Shown: positions 29,486 to 37,780, numbered from the stretch's first letter. The stretch is 64,000 bases of DNA from Pelobacter propionicus DSM 2379 (GCF_000015045.1 NC_008609.1:2821001-2885000); one strand, 5' to 3'. Notes: a model not told the origin generated them from the letters alone. Numbers and translations: made by a program.

Positions 29486-30247
29486 ATGAATGATTGGTTT
29501 ACAATAGATCAGGTTGACAAGGAAACTTATATCATCAGCGAATACCGCCACTGGGAGGAAACGCATTGTTATCTCCTGAATGGTTCTGAGTACAGTCTGC
29601 TGATTGATACAGGTCTTGGAATCTGTAATATCTATAATGAGGTCATCAATCTGACTGACAAGCAGATTGCTGCCGTAGCCACTCACATTCACTGGGATCA
29701 TATTGGCGACCATAAATACTTTCCAGACTTTTACGCTCATGAAGAGGAACTAAATTGGCTCAGTGGAGAATTTCCTTTGACGATGGAGCAGATTAAAGAA
29801 ATGGTCGTTGACCGCTGTGACCTACCGGAAGGTTATGATGTAAACAACTATGAGTTCTTTCAGGGTACGCCAACAAAGGTGCTGAAGGACAATGATGTGA
29901 TTGACATGGGAAACCGCTGTATTCAGGTTCTGCATACGCCGGGCCATTCGCCAGGGCATATGTGCTTCTGGGAAAAGGAGCGCGGTTATCTTTTTACCGG
30001 AGACTTGGTTTATAAAGACACACTATTTGCCTACTTTCCGTCCACCGATCCAAAAGCGTACCTCACCTCTCTAGAACGTATATCGACTCTGCCGGTAAAG
30101 CGTGTGTTACCAGCACATCACAGCTTGAAGATTCAACCTGAGATTTTGATTCGAATGCGTGACGCTTTTCGGCAGTTGCAAAATGAGGGCAAATTGCATC
30201 ATGGCAACGGAACATTTAACTACGGAGATTGGAGTGTTTGGCTATAA
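29486..30247 (+). CDS. Cassette 3 gene: metallo-beta-lactamase-fold hydrolase
   Basis: A 253-residue MBL-fold protein. Metal ligands are visible in order: HIHWDH (HxHxDH), His in HTPGHSPGHMCFW, Asp in LFTGDLVYKD, and the last His in VLPAHHSLK. There is no signal peptide, so it is probably cytoplasmic; similar to glyoxalase II/quorum-lactonase-like members rather than a secreted beta-lactamase, but the substrate cannot be assigned. It begins 28 bases after the attC junction. No attC with the expected core TTTTCAAC is visible downstream, so the right end of this cassette is uncertain. Confidence 0.85.
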   Translation: MNDWFTIDQVDKETYIISEYRHWEETHCYLLNGSEYSLLIDTGLGICNIYNEVINLTDKQIAAVATHIHWDHIGDHKYFPDFYAHEEELNWLSGEFPLTMEQIKEMVVDRCDLPEGYDVNNYEFFQGTPTKVLKDNDVIDMGNRCIQVLHTPGHSPGHMCFWEKERGYLFTGDLVYKDTLFAYFPSTDPKAYLTSLERISTLPVKRVLPAHHSLKIQPEILIRMRDAFRQLQNEGKLHHGNGTFNYGDWSVWL

Positions 30248-30279
30248 TCGAGCTGTGGATTCAATACACAAATTTCAAT

Positions 30280-30705
30280 TTAAAAATGTGGAGAAGCTGA
30301 GGAAAAGGAAAACAGTTGTAAAAATACTTGCCATAGAGGGTTGCACCGCCAAAGAGTCCCAGAGGGGTCAGCCCTTGACACGAGACAAAAATTAAAGGGC
30401 GAGGGTCCAACCAGGCAGAAACAGAGTATGGTAATGGTCCGTCCCATACCATGAAGAACATTAAAGAGGCTGGTTAGTTCTGGATTACCACGTTTGGAAA
30501 GCATCTGGTAAAGACTCTCACGTTTTACATGTGATCTTTCGGCAATTGCCGTCATGCCGCCATTAGCCTGCGCCACTTCCCGCAAGGCTAGCAGCATCGC
30601 TGATTTGTCACCCTCCTCCAAAACCGCATTCAGATATGCAGCGGCATTTTCTGGGGATTTCAGCCATTCATGAAGGTCGGATTCGTAGTCGGTCATATGT
30701 TTCAT
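30280..30705 (-). CDS. Antidote of a HigBA-like addiction module, with run-on C-terminus
   Basis: A DNA-binding antidote of the COG3636/HigA-like type: HEWLKSPENAAAYLNAVLEE, then the helix-turn-helix GGMTAIAERSHVKRESLYQML and SLFNVLHGMGRTITI. Family members usually end about here (about 95-100 residues), but this frame continues for about 50 residues (CFCLVGPSPFNFCLV...) through repeat-like DNA around 30340-30430. The ATG at 30705 overlaps the stop of the toxin remnant (ATGA). The extension probably replaced the native tail by insertion or deletion; whether it still binds DNA is open. Confidence 0.72.
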   Translation of the reverse strand: MKHMTDYESDLHEWLKSPENAAAYLNAVLEEGDKSAMLLALREVAQANGGMTAIAERSHVKRESLYQMLSKRGNPELTSLFNVLHGMGRTITILCFCLVGPSPFNFCLVSRADPSGTLWRCNPLWQVFLQLFSFSSASPHF

Positions 30706-30821
30706 TTTCGTTGCTCCTGATGGTTTTTCCAAAACCGTTGAGCGTTTTCTATATCGCGCTGCTGAGTCCGTTTATCTCCACCGCACAAAAGAAGACCGGG
30801 CTGGCGGGTCAACTGCCGACC
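30702..30821 (-). pseudogene. Truncated HigB/Gp49-like toxin remnant
   Basis: The C-terminal end of a RelE-superfamily, phage Gp49-like toxin is recognisable: LLLCGGDKRTQQRDIENAQ followed by RFWKNHQEQRK and TGA, overlapping the antidote start by four bases as in intact modules. The N-terminal two thirds are missing; upstream the frame runs into unrelated sequence, so there is no functional toxin. Confidence 0.7.
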
Positions 30822-30866
30822 CGGTGGGCGAAGCATGAAATCGAGCGATTGCATTAGTCGTTTTGT

Positions 30867-30884
30867 TGGTCTATATTTTGACCA
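30867..30884 (+). promoter_or_regulatory. Candidate operator/promoter of the Phd-ParE-type locus
   Basis: TGGTC and GACCA arms flank TATATTTT (30867-30884), 30 bases upstream of the antitoxin start. The TATATT between the arms can serve as a -10 element, a usual arrangement for antitoxin autorepression. Confidence 0.45.
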
Positions 30885-30913
30885 TAAAGAGATTTGTATC
30901 AAGGAGGAAAACA

Positions 30914-31204
30914 TTGAGAACTATTTCAATCAGTAATGACATTATTCCAATTGCAGAATTTAAAACCAATATTTCCAAGTGGTTCAAAATACTTCAGACA
31001 TCCAGACATCCGCTTATCATTACCCAAAACAGCAAACCAGCTGGTGTACTGTTGTCCGCTTCGGATTACGATGAATTGGTATACCGGAAATCATTTCTAG
31101 ATTCTGTTGAGAGGGGGATTTCGGACGTTGAAAACGGCCGCACCCAAACGACTGGCGAACTACGAAAGACGCTGCAAGCCCGAAGAAGTGCGGGCAATCC
31201 ATGA
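30914..31204 (+). CDS. Phd/YefM-family antitoxin
   Basis: A 96-residue antitoxin with the family pattern IPIAEFKTNISKWFKIL (DNA-binding/dimer part), LIITQNSKPAGVLLSASDYDEL, and a polar C-terminal tail that would wrap the toxin. The start is a TTG at 30914 because a perfect AAGGAGG lies six bases before it; starts further upstream have no ribosome site. The stop overlaps the ParE-like toxin start by four bases, the usual coupled layout. Confidence 0.87.
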   Translation: MRTISISNDIIPIAEFKTNISKWFKILQTSRHPLIITQNSKPAGVLLSASDYDELVYRKSFLDSVERGISDVENGRTQTTGELRKTLQARRSAGNP

Positions 31205-31500
31205 ACATAACCTGGTCACAGGAAGCTGGTGAAAATCTAGCAGATACAGAGGAGTTCATTGCACGCGATAGTCCGGAGCGCGCTGCCCGGTTTGTAGATG
31301 CCATTATTGACCACGCTGAAGCAATTCTGGCTGACAATCCGAGAAGCGGGAGGACTGTGCCAGAAATAGGTAATCCTGACATACGAGAGCTTATTTACCG
31401 AGGATATCGCGTTGTTTACCGATTGAATGGTGATCGAATCGACATACTTACCGTTTTTGAAGGGCATCGGCTATTGCGACTGAATGAGTCAGGCGATTAG
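31201..31500 (+). CDS. ParE/RelE-family toxin
   Basis: A 99-residue toxin of the RelE/ParE superfamily: [59 protein letters not shown] and YRGYRVVYRLNGDRIDIL match ParE-type proteins, which poison DNA gyrase. It is full length and partnered by the upstream antitoxin. Located at the right end of the integron island, it may stabilise the region. No attC is evident after it. Confidence 0.88.
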   Translation: MNITWSQEAGENLADTEEFIARDSPERAARFVDAIIDHAEAILADNPRSGRTVPEIGNPDIRELIYRGYRVVYRLNGDRIDILTVFEGHRLLRLNESGD

Positions 31501-31814
31501 GAAATGACAAAAGACAACTCAAAAGAAAGAGAGGCTATTTTTCAATAAGCGACCGACGCCTCCTTCGGGGACGATTTTTCATAAAGAAACTTCATTTAAT
31601 CAATTCATGTGATTTCAACAGGTTATATTGAAGTTACTCAGAAGCAAGTTAGCCATATAGAATCACCACATACAAAACCAGACATCTACGGCCTCGCTCA
31701 ATAACCACATACGGAGGGGGAGACAGCTCAAGCTGTCTCCCCCTCCTGTAGCACGCTGCCGACCCGATCCACCGATCCTCATCATACCGAATCCGGCCCG
31801 GCACCTACCACCAC
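31501..31814. other. Intergenic region ending the AT-rich island
   Basis: This 314-base gap lies between the toxin and rubrerythrin. I see no ORF with support. It contains the perfect hairpin at 31713-31746. Composition shifts back from AT-rich to GC-rich across it, so the right boundary of the accessory island probably lies here. Confidence 0.5.
31713..31746 (-). terminator. Perfect 16-pair hairpin after the rubrerythrin gene
   Basis: Arms 31713-31728 and 31731-31746 are exact complements. It lies about 70 bases beyond the rubrerythrin stop. There is no T tract on either strand, so termination is likely but not canonical. Confidence 0.55.
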
Positions 31815-32321
31815 CTACACGATCTTGACGAACACCGATCCCTTGGCGCCGCACACTTCGCACTTCTCGGGCGCCTGGCGCTCAACCGTGTGGCCGCACA
31901 CCGGGCAGACATAGTAATCGAATTCCTCGCCAGCCGCACCCAGGGTGTCCAGCGCCTTCTGGTACAGACCGGCATGCACCTGCTCCACCGTATTGGCAAA
32001 ACTGAAGGTACGCTTGGCCGCATCTGACCCTTCCTGTTCCGCCTCGGCGATCATCTGGGGGTACATCTCCTTGAACTCGTGGGTTTCGCCGGCAATGGCC
32101 TCTTCCAGGTTCTTGCGGGTATCGGCGATGCCACCGGCCACGCGCAGATGGGTGTGTGCATGCACGGTCTCCGCCTCGGCAGCGGCCCGGAACAGCTTGG
32201 CCACCTGCGTAAAGCCTTCCTGATCGGCCTGCTTCGCGAAGGCGAGGTATTTTCTGTTTGCCTGGGATTCGCCAGCAAAGGCTTCCATAAGGTTCTTCTG
32301 TGATTTAGGTCCATTAGCCAT
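31815..32321 (-). CDS. Rubrerythrin
   Basis: A 168-residue non-heme iron peroxidase protecting anaerobes from peroxide. The N-terminal diiron four-helix domain carries AFAGESQANRKYLAFA, EAETVHAHTHLR and a second half with ETHEFKEMYPQMIAEAEQEG. The C-terminal rubredoxin-like domain has YYVCPVCGHTV and CEVCGAKGS, the two CxxC iron ligands. The start at 32321 is set by AAGGAGG; the frame is open far upstream but without a ribosome site. Confidence 0.94.
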   Translation of the reverse strand: MANGPKSQKNLMEAFAGESQANRKYLAFAKQADQEGFTQVAKLFRAAAEAETVHAHTHLRVAGGIADTRKNLEEAIAGETHEFKEMYPQMIAEAEQEGSDAAKRTFSFANTVEQVHAGLYQKALDTLGAAGEEFDYYVCPVCGHTVERQAPEKCEVCGAKGSVFVKIV

Positions 32322-32575
32322 GGTGTTTCCTCCTTGCGGGTAATGTAATGCCAGTCTATATAGCACAAAAACTATCCTTTTTGTTGCGTTAAATTCACCA
32401 TCTCCCTGAAAAACCGGGATTCCTTCCTGTTTTCGAAACCATGGCCAAACATACGGAGAGGGGACAGCAGTCCGGCCAGGCTCAAAAGCTGTTAGGTGCG
32501 GCGGGCGGCACATGCTATAGTCCGGCCGGGATGTACGTCTGACAGATTCGAGAAAGGGAATATGGGGAGGATTCA

Positions 32576-32854
32576 ATGGCAGGAGCCGCGTTGTTGCTCA
32601 CGGCTGCACTCATGGTGGGCGTGTGGTGGTACTTCAAGCTCAAGGGAAGGCTTCTGGCCAGGGCCTATAGCTATCTGGTACTGCAGAAACGCCCCGGATC
32701 GACGATGGAAAGCTCCAACTGGATGGCCCTCTCCATCGACATGTACGCGGCCAACCAGGTGAGGCAGGCCACCAAAGAGCATGTTGACGTGGTGTTCAAC
32801 GGCAGTCGACAGGCACTGATAGCGGAGGCCAGAGCGCAGGGCTTTCGCGGCTGA
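32576..32854 (+). CDS. Small membrane-anchored hypothetical protein (92 aa)
   Basis: A single N-terminal hydrophobic helix (about residues 3-20, GAALLLTAALMVGVWWYF) is followed by a soluble, charged region. GGGGAGG lies upstream of the ATG. It sits between rubrerythrin and the MATE gene with no operon partner; its stop is eight bases from the convergent MATE stop. I do not recognise a family. Confidence 0.6.
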   Translation: MAGAALLLTAALMVGVWWYFKLKGRLLARAYSYLVLQKRPGSTMESSNWMALSIDMYAANQVRQATKEHVDVVFNGSRQALIAEARAQGFRG

Positions 32855-32861
32855 GCAGCCG

Positions 32862-34196
32862 TCAGGCTGACCTCCTCCTGGACAGCATCCTGCCTGACCA
32901 CCAGATCCCGGTCATCCCGGCCAGCATGTCGGTGGCCAGCCTGCCGAAGAAGATCCCCCTGAGCTGGAACAGGTAACTGCCGGCCAAGGAAAGGGGGATC
33001 AGCAGAACCAGCACCCGAATCACGTTGAGCAGGGATGCCTGCAGGGGGTAATGGGCGCCGGTGACGATAAATCCGGCATAGCGATGCACCTCCAGCATGC
33101 CGTAGCCCATGCAGGTAATGTAGATGTAGGAGCAGAGCACATCCACAACCGCTTGTTCCGTGGAGAAGAGTCCGGCCATGGCCGGCGCGAAAAGGATGAA
33201 CACAAGGCCGATGAAGACGCCGTACAGGACGGCGAAGGTCATGGTCCCGTGCCGCGCCGTCCTGATCCGGTCGATCCTGCCCGCCCCGAAGTTCTGGGCC
33301 ACAAAGGGAATCAGCGACATGCCCACGGTCATGGGGATCATGAAGGCGAACATCTCTATCCGCGAAGCCACCCCCATGGCCGCCACCGCGCTATTGCCGT
33401 AACCGGCCGCGAGCCGGGTGATCACCGCGGACGATATGGGGGTCAGTATCATGCCCAGGGCGCCAGGCACGCCGAAGGCGAGAATCCTGCTCCAGGAACT
33501 GAACAGCGCCCCCGGCGCCAGATGCGACGGATCGACAAGCCCCATCCTGCTGGCCAGGATGTACAGTGCCGCCGCCAGGGCCAGCAACTGGGAGATGATC
33601 GTCGCCAGGGCGGCGCCCGCGATCCCCATGTTAGGCATGCCGAACTTTCCGAATATCAGCCCCATGTCCAGGAACACGTTCACCAGCGTGCTGCCCACCA
33701 TCAGGCAACTGACTGCCCGGGTGTTGCCGGTGCTGATGATGATGTCCGCGGCGACGATCTGCAACGTCATGACCGCGGCCCCCAGGTACCACAGGTTCAT
33801 GTAGCGCACGGTCATCTCCAGCACCTGGCCGGAAGCCCCCAACCGGGAAAAGAGGGGGGAGACGGTGACAAGCCCCAGGCCGCAGACCAGAGCGCCGAAC
33901 AGTGCGGCGAGGATCAGGGCATGGGTGGTGAGGGTGGCGGCTTTTGCGCGGTCCTTAGCGCCGATGGCGTGAGCCACCAGCGTCAAGGCGCCGCCGCTTA
34001 AGCCCCGGGTCACGAACATGAGCAGCATGACCACCGGAAAGGTGAAGGATATGGCCGCCAGCGCCTCGGTACCCAGCTTGGCCACAAACCAGGCATTGGT
34101 AAGGTTGTACATGTTCATGGCAAACGTCCCGGCAAGCATGGGGATGGCCATCTTGATGATTGTTGTGAATACGCCCTCACTGACCAGTTTTGACAC
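32862..34196 (-). CDS. MATE-family efflux transporter
   Basis: A 444-residue inner-membrane exporter with twelve hydrophobic helices in two six-helix halves: MAIPMLAGTFAMNMYNLTNAWFVAKLGTEALAA starts the first half, and FGVPGALGMILTPISSAVITRLAA the second. MATE proteins export cationic drugs or metabolites using Na+ or H+. The start is the GTG at 34196 (VSKLVSEGVF), since GAGGAG lies about eight bases upstream; the longer ORF to 34274 would run through hairpins. Two hairpins lie in the leader, one overlapping the Shine-Dalgarno sequence. Confidence 0.92.
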   Translation of the reverse strand: MSKLVSEGVFTTIIKMAIPMLAGTFAMNMYNLTNAWFVAKLGTEALAAISFTFPVVMLLMFVTRGLSGGALTLVAHAIGAKDRAKAATLTTHALILAALFGALVCGLGLVTVSPLFSRLGASGQVLEMTVRYMNLWYLGAAVMTLQIVAADIIISTGNTRAVSCLMVGSTLVNVFLDMGLIFGKFGMPNMGIAGAALATIISQLLALAAALYILASRMGLVDPSHLAPGALFSSWSRILAFGVPGALGMILTPISSAVITRLAAGYGNSAVAAMGVASRIEMFAFMIPMTVGMSLIPFVAQNFGAGRIDRIRTARHGTMTFAVLYGVFIGLVFILFAPAMAGLFSTEQAVVDVLCSYIYITCMGYGMLEVHRYAGFIVTGAHYPLQASLLNVIRVLVLLIPLSLAGSYLFQLRGIFFGRLATDMLAGMTGIWWSGRMLSRRRSA

Positions 34197-34205
34197 GCCT
34201 GTTCT

Positions 34206-34227
34206 CCTCACCGCCCATAGGCGGAGG
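34206..34227 (-). promoter_or_regulatory. Hairpin that can hide the MATE Shine-Dalgarno site
   Basis: On the minus strand CCTCCGCC pairs with GGCG..GAGG across a short loop with a two-base bulge; the 3' arm contains the GAGG of the MATE ribosome site. It could control translation. Confidence 0.4.
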
Positions 34228-34244
34228 TTGTCCCCCTGCCCACG

Positions 34245-34287
34245 GTAAAACAGGGAGTCGGGCATCGCACCCAACTCCCTGTTTTAC
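34245..34287. repeat. 14+3 pair hairpin in the MATE leader
   Basis: GTAAAACAGGGAGT (34245-34258) pairs exactly with 34274-34287; after a one-base mismatch three more G-C pairs close a seven-base loop. It lies about 50 bases upstream of the MATE start. It could be an attenuator, part of a riboswitch-like leader, or a terminator for an upstream transcript. Confidence 0.5.
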
Positions 34288-34591
34288 GTTTAAATGGACA
34301 CAAAACATTTACCCAACCACAGAAATCCTTGTCCTCCACCGGTTTTGAAGTCCGCGAAAACCAGGATTTGTCGCATTCTGTGCAGCAAACTTATCAACGA
34401 GGCAGGAGGAAGTCCATATCAATTCCCCAGCATTCCACAGCCAGCCAAACAACATGTCGAAATTGTTTACACTGCTTACAACAATCATTTCAACCATCAG
34501 CAAGATTTCTGACAAAACGGCATGTTACGCAATTGGCATATTATTTGCTAAAAAAGGCCTTGAGTTCAAAAATGTTAACAAGGAGTTTGGC
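34288..34591 (+). other. Intergenic region upstream of the PEP-CTERM gene
   Basis: This 304-base AT-rich region separates divergent MATE and PEP-CTERM genes. Apart from the sigma-54 promoter near its right end I see no supported gene. Confidence 0.5.
34534..34549 (+). promoter_or_regulatory. Sigma-54 (-24/-12) promoter of the PEP-CTERM gene
   Basis: TGGCATATTATTTGCT matches the sigma-54 consensus TGGCAYRNNNNTTGCW at every defined position; the GG and GC dinucleotides are 12 bases apart. Transcription would begin near 34560, about 30 bases before the start codon. Confidence 0.82.
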
Positions 34592-35263
34592 ATGAAAAAA
34601 AGTATCGTTGCAGGTTTGTTGTCCGGATTACTTGCTATAAGTTTTGCAGGCACTGCATCTGCCGACACCATAATCAACAACTCAACCAGCGGCTATTACA
34701 ACTCTTCCATTGGACAAATCTTGGATGGCACAAGTTCATATTTTCCCGCAGCAAATAGTGGAGCCGGAGACCCAATATACAATAACATGTCACCTGCACC
34801 TAACCTTTCAAGTGCCAATGCAATTTTAGGGAACTGGCTTAGCGCATCTCCAAGCTTCAACGCATACTGGTCATTAGCTTCGATACCATCCACATGGGCT
34901 ATTAACGCAGAAACAGCCATTGTTTATACCATTAATGCCGGTTCTACAGGACTCACCAATGTACTTGCGCAGTTTGGAGTTGACAATGGTATATACGTCT
35001 GGCTTGACGGAGAGTATTTAAACGGTTGGATGGCCCCCGGTGGTGCAGGAACGTCTGAATACTCCCTGAACATCGGCTCATTGTCGGCAGGCACACATTA
35101 TATGCAGATTCTGAGGGAAGACCATGGAGGTGCAACCGGCTACAACATCAATGTCTCTGGTGACGCTGCTCCGGTTCCCGAACCAGGCACAATGGTGCTT
35201 CTTGGTGCTGGCCTGCTTGGTCTGGCTGCCTTCGGCAAACGCCGCATGAACAAAGAAGCATAA
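34592..35263 (+). CDS. PEP-CTERM sorting-domain protein
   Basis: A 223-residue exported protein. The signal peptide is MKKSIVAGLLSGLLAISFAG with cleavage near TASA. The middle domain is rich in Ser, Asn, Gly and Tyr and resembles the low-complexity beta-rich body of such proteins. The C-terminus has the full PEP-CTERM signal: VPEPGTMVLLGAGLLGL, then the basic end GKRRMNKEA. Exosortase is expected to cut at PEP and link the protein to the surface or extracellular matrix; no exosortase is in this window. AGGAG lies six bases before the ATG; the ORF is open upstream but the sigma-54 promoter excludes those starts. Confidence 0.9.
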   Translation: MKKSIVAGLLSGLLAISFAGTASADTIINNSTSGYYNSSIGQILDGTSSYFPAANSGAGDPIYNNMSPAPNLSSANAILGNWLSASPSFNAYWSLASIPSTWAINAETAIVYTINAGSTGLTNVLAQFGVDNGIYVWLDGEYLNGWMAPGGAGTSEYSLNIGSLSAGTHYMQILREDHGGATGYNINVSGDAAPVPEPGTMVLLGAGLLGLAAFGKRRMNKEA

Positions 35264-35284
35264 GTCACACAACAAAAGAACAAT

Positions 35285-35320
35285 ACAAGAAGGGCGTTGC
35301 TTAAGCAACGCCCTTCTTGT
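35285..35320 (+). terminator. Hairpin terminator after the PEP-CTERM gene
   Basis: A perfect 16-pair stem (35285-35300 with 35305-35320) with a TTAA loop lies 22 bases after the stop. The T content after the stem is low, but position and strength suggest a terminator. Confidence 0.7.
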
Positions 35321-35431
35321 TGTCGAATATCTTTACACTCAAAACAATAACATCAAAAGCAGTAATCCTAAGAAAACCATGAACACAATCAAATACACCT
35401 AGCCTCCGGTCATCACATCAAAGCATTTGCA

Positions 35432-35905
35432 TCATGGAGTCGTCCGGAGCAACTCCGGAGGCGTGACCGGTCCCGGCGTCCTGGTGACATTGGGGCGCCC
35501 CTTTTCACCGGTGTAGAAGACCGCCAGACGCACATCATCGCTGCCGACGTTCCTGCCGTTGTGGGGCACATCCTGCACCTCCACGATGTAATCTCCCTGC
35601 CTGAAGGTCAGCGCCGTATTGTCGGCCAGTTCCACCACCAGCGTACCCGACAGCACATAGGCGTACACCGGCACATTGTGCAGATGCCAGCCGGTCCCGG
35701 CGCCGGGAGGGATCACCACGGTCATGGCGGTCACCTCCGGCCGGTCACTGCGCAGGTAGCGGTGTGGCTGGCCGTTGCCGGCCGTGCTGGTCACCAGGCT
35801 CTTTTCCACCCTGACCGCCCCCACATAGTCGCCGGCATGGCCGAGGGCAGCCATGAGGCAGAAAGAGACGACGAGCGGCATGATTCGCAGAGTTCGTGGT
35901 GTCAT
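35432..35905 (-). CDS. Exported cupin-domain protein
   Basis: A 157-residue protein with a signal peptide (LRIMPLVVSFCLMAALGHAG) and one cupin domain: TAMTVVIPPGAGTGWHLHNVPVYAYVLSG has the first motif (G..HxH...E-like), and FRQGDYIVEVQDVPHNGRN the second. Substrate or metal is unknown. The start is taken at the ATG at 35905, eight bases after AGGAG; the ATG at 35911 lies only two bases from it. It is a stand-alone gene. Confidence 0.82.
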   Translation of the reverse strand: MTPRTLRIMPLVVSFCLMAALGHAGDYVGAVRVEKSLVTSTAGNGQPHRYLRSDRPEVTAMTVVIPPGAGTGWHLHNVPVYAYVLSGTLVVELADNTALTFRQGDYIVEVQDVPHNGRNVGSDDVRLAVFYTGEKGRPNVTRTPGPVTPPELLRTTP

Positions 35906-35974
35906 GGTCATAGCTCCTGTTTTGAATGAACATGTATCCGGCAGCTAGATTTATCCGGAGGGAGAATCATCGGA

Positions 35975-36889
35975 TCAACACTCCAGCGCGCCGACCAGGT
36001 CGCTGACCCGGGCCACACCGTGCTCCTCCAGCCAGCGTTCCATCCCTTGAGCGATCTCCTGGCTAGCTGAGGGGGTGATGAAGCTGGCCGTGCCCACCTG
36101 CACGGCGCTGGCCCCGGCCAGAATGAACTCCAGGGCGTCCGTGGCGCTCGTGATCCCGCCGATGCCGATGAGCGGCACCTGAACCGCCCGGCTCACCTGC
36201 CAGACCATGCGCAGCGCCACCGGCTTGATGGCCGGCCCGGACAGGCCGCCGGTGATGTTGGCCAGCACCGGCTTGCGGCTCTTCAGGTCGATGGCCATGC
36301 CGGTCAGGGTATTGATCAGCGACAGGGCATCGGCGCCTGCATCGGCGCAGGCCTGGGCCATGACCACCACATCGGTCACATTGGGGGAGAGCTTGACGAT
36401 CAGCGGTTTTTTGGTGGCCCTGCGGCAGGCCGCGACCACCTGGCCGGCACAGGCCGGGTCGGTGCCGAAGACGATCCCCCCCTGCTTCACGTTGGGGCAG
36501 GAGATGTTGACCTCCAGTCCGGCCACCTGGGGGATTTCGTCCAGCCGGCCGGCCAGTTCGGCGTACTCCTCGGGCGTGCTGCCGAAGAAGTTGACGATGG
36601 CGGGCGTGTTCACCCTGGCCAGGAAGGGGACCTTTTCGGCTATGAAGGCCTCGATGCCCACGTTCTGCAGGCCGATGGCGTTGAGCATGCCGCCCGGCGT
36701 CTCCACGATGCGCGGGGTGGGATTGCCCGGGCGCGGCTTCAGCGAAAGCCCCTTGGTGACGAAGGCGCCGATCTTCTCCAGATCCACATAATCGGCGAAT
36801 TCCCGGCCATAGCCGAAGGTGCCGGAGGCGGTCATCACCGGATTGCGCAATTCAAGCCCGGCCAGGTTGACGGTCATATCTGGCTTCAT
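35975..36889 (-). CDS. pyrD: Dihydroorotate dehydrogenase B, catalytic subunit
   Basis: A class 1B enzyme of pyrimidine biosynthesis (304 residues), FMN-dependent, passing electrons to the PyrK subunit. Motifs are [26 protein letters not shown] with the catalytic Cys, [21 protein letters not shown] and [20 protein letters not shown] (phosphate binding). The frame is open upstream to 37132, but the ATG at 36889 has GGAGGAG upstream and gives the family N-terminus. The start lies four bases after the pyrK stop, so the two subunits are translationally linked. Confidence 0.96.
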   Translation of the reverse strand: MKPDMTVNLAGLELRNPVMTASGTFGYGREFADYVDLEKIGAFVTKGLSLKPRPGNPTPRIVETPGGMLNAIGLQNVGIEAFIAEKVPFLARVNTPAIVNFFGSTPEEYAELAGRLDEIPQVAGLEVNISCPNVKQGGIVFGTDPACAGQVVAACRRATKKPLIVKLSPNVTDVVVMAQACADAGADALSLINTLTGMAIDLKSRKPVLANITGGLSGPAIKPVALRMVWQVSRAVQVPLIGIGGITSATDALEFILAGASAVQVGTASFITPSASQEIAQGMERWLEEHGVARVSDLVGALEC

Positions 36890-36893
36890 GGTC

Positions 36894-37712
36894 TCACTCC
36901 TCCCATCCCAGCTCATGGGCCGGAAAGACCGGTCCCTCCTTGCAGACGCAGCGGTAATCGGGGGTCTCGGCCGTATGCCCGTGGCCGGGGGTAACGCACC
37001 CCAGGCAGGCGCCCACACCGCAGGCCATGTACCCTTCCAGGGAGACCTGGCAGGGTATAGCGTGGTAGGCGGCGATGGCAGCCACGGCCTTAAGCATGGG
37101 ATGCGGTCCGCAGGCGAAGAGCTCCGCCCCACCTTCCAGCTGCTCCAGACGGCTGACCAAAGCCTCGGTCACCAGCCCGCACTCACCCAGGGAGCCGTCC
37201 TCGGTGGCCACGTAGCACTCCACCCCCAGTCGCTCGAATTCCGTGATACAGAGGATGTCGTCCCTGGTCCTGCCGCCGGCGAACAGGCGCACCGGCGACT
37301 GCTGGACCAGGTGGCGGGCCAGCAGGTAGAGCGGAGCCAGACCGACCCCACCCCCCACCAGCAGCTTCTCCGCGCCCGGTGTTCCCAGGTCGAACCCCGT
37401 TCCCAGGGGGCCGAGAACATCCAGCCGGTCGGTGGCGTGCAGGGTGGAGAGGAGCGCGGTCCCCTTGCCCACCACCCGGTAGAGCATCTCGAAGCAGGGC
37501 TGGCTGACGGCGCCGTCGTGGAGCGGGGTGTGGGTAGAGAGGTCGAAGATGCCGAAGGGGCGCCGCAGCAGCGGATCGATGCCGCCACCCACCCGCACCA
37601 TGACGAACTGCCCCGCCCGTGCAGCAGCGAATTCGGGGGGCGCGGTCAGGCGCATGCGGTGGTAGCCGGGCGAGACCTCGGCATTGGAGAGAACCATGGA
37701 GGTGAACTGCAT
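36894..37712 (-). CDS. pyrK: Dihydroorotate dehydrogenase B, electron-transfer subunit
   Basis: A 272-residue FAD and [2Fe-2S] protein linking PyrD to NAD+. The N-terminal ferredoxin reductase-type FAD domain includes [26 protein letters not shown] (read in two parts: GQFVMVRV and [12 protein letters not shown]). The NAD domain is [19 protein letters not shown]. The C-terminal Fe-S binding region is [13 protein letters not shown] plus a later Cys in [11 protein letters not shown], the four expected ligands. AAGGAG precedes the ATG. It forms an operon with pyrD. Confidence 0.95.
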   Translation of the reverse strand: MQFTSMVLSNAEVSPGYHRMRLTAPPEFAAARAGQFVMVRVGGGIDPLLRRPFGIFDLSTHTPLHDGAVSQPCFEMLYRVVGKGTALLSTLHATDRLDVLGPLGTGFDLGTPGAEKLLVGGGVGLAPLYLLARHLVQQSPVRLFAGGRTRDDILCITEFERLGVECYVATEDGSLGECGLVTEALVSRLEQLEGGAELFACGPHPMLKAVAAIAAYHAIPCQVSLEGYMACGVGACLGCVTPGHGHTAETPDYRCVCKEGPVFPAHELGWEE

Positions 37713-37780
37713 GAACGTAACTCCTTGAAAATGATGAAATGGGGGGCCGGGCGCAAAAACGGGCAGAGATCGGGAAAATG

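Noticed and set aside
29486..30247. MBL-fold gene as a beta-lactamase resistance cassette
   Set aside because: It has no signal peptide and its motif spacing is that of general MBL hydrolases; there is no basis for claiming antibiotic resistance.
30400..30480. GTCCAAC at about 30404 as an attC core for cassette 3
   Set aside because: The expected core is TTTTCAAC, and the sequence lies inside the antidote coding region with no matching partner.
31501..31660. Possible attC after the ParE toxin (CAAC near 31513, GTTAGCC near 31647)
   Set aside because: The outer cores are not complementary and no stem forms between them.
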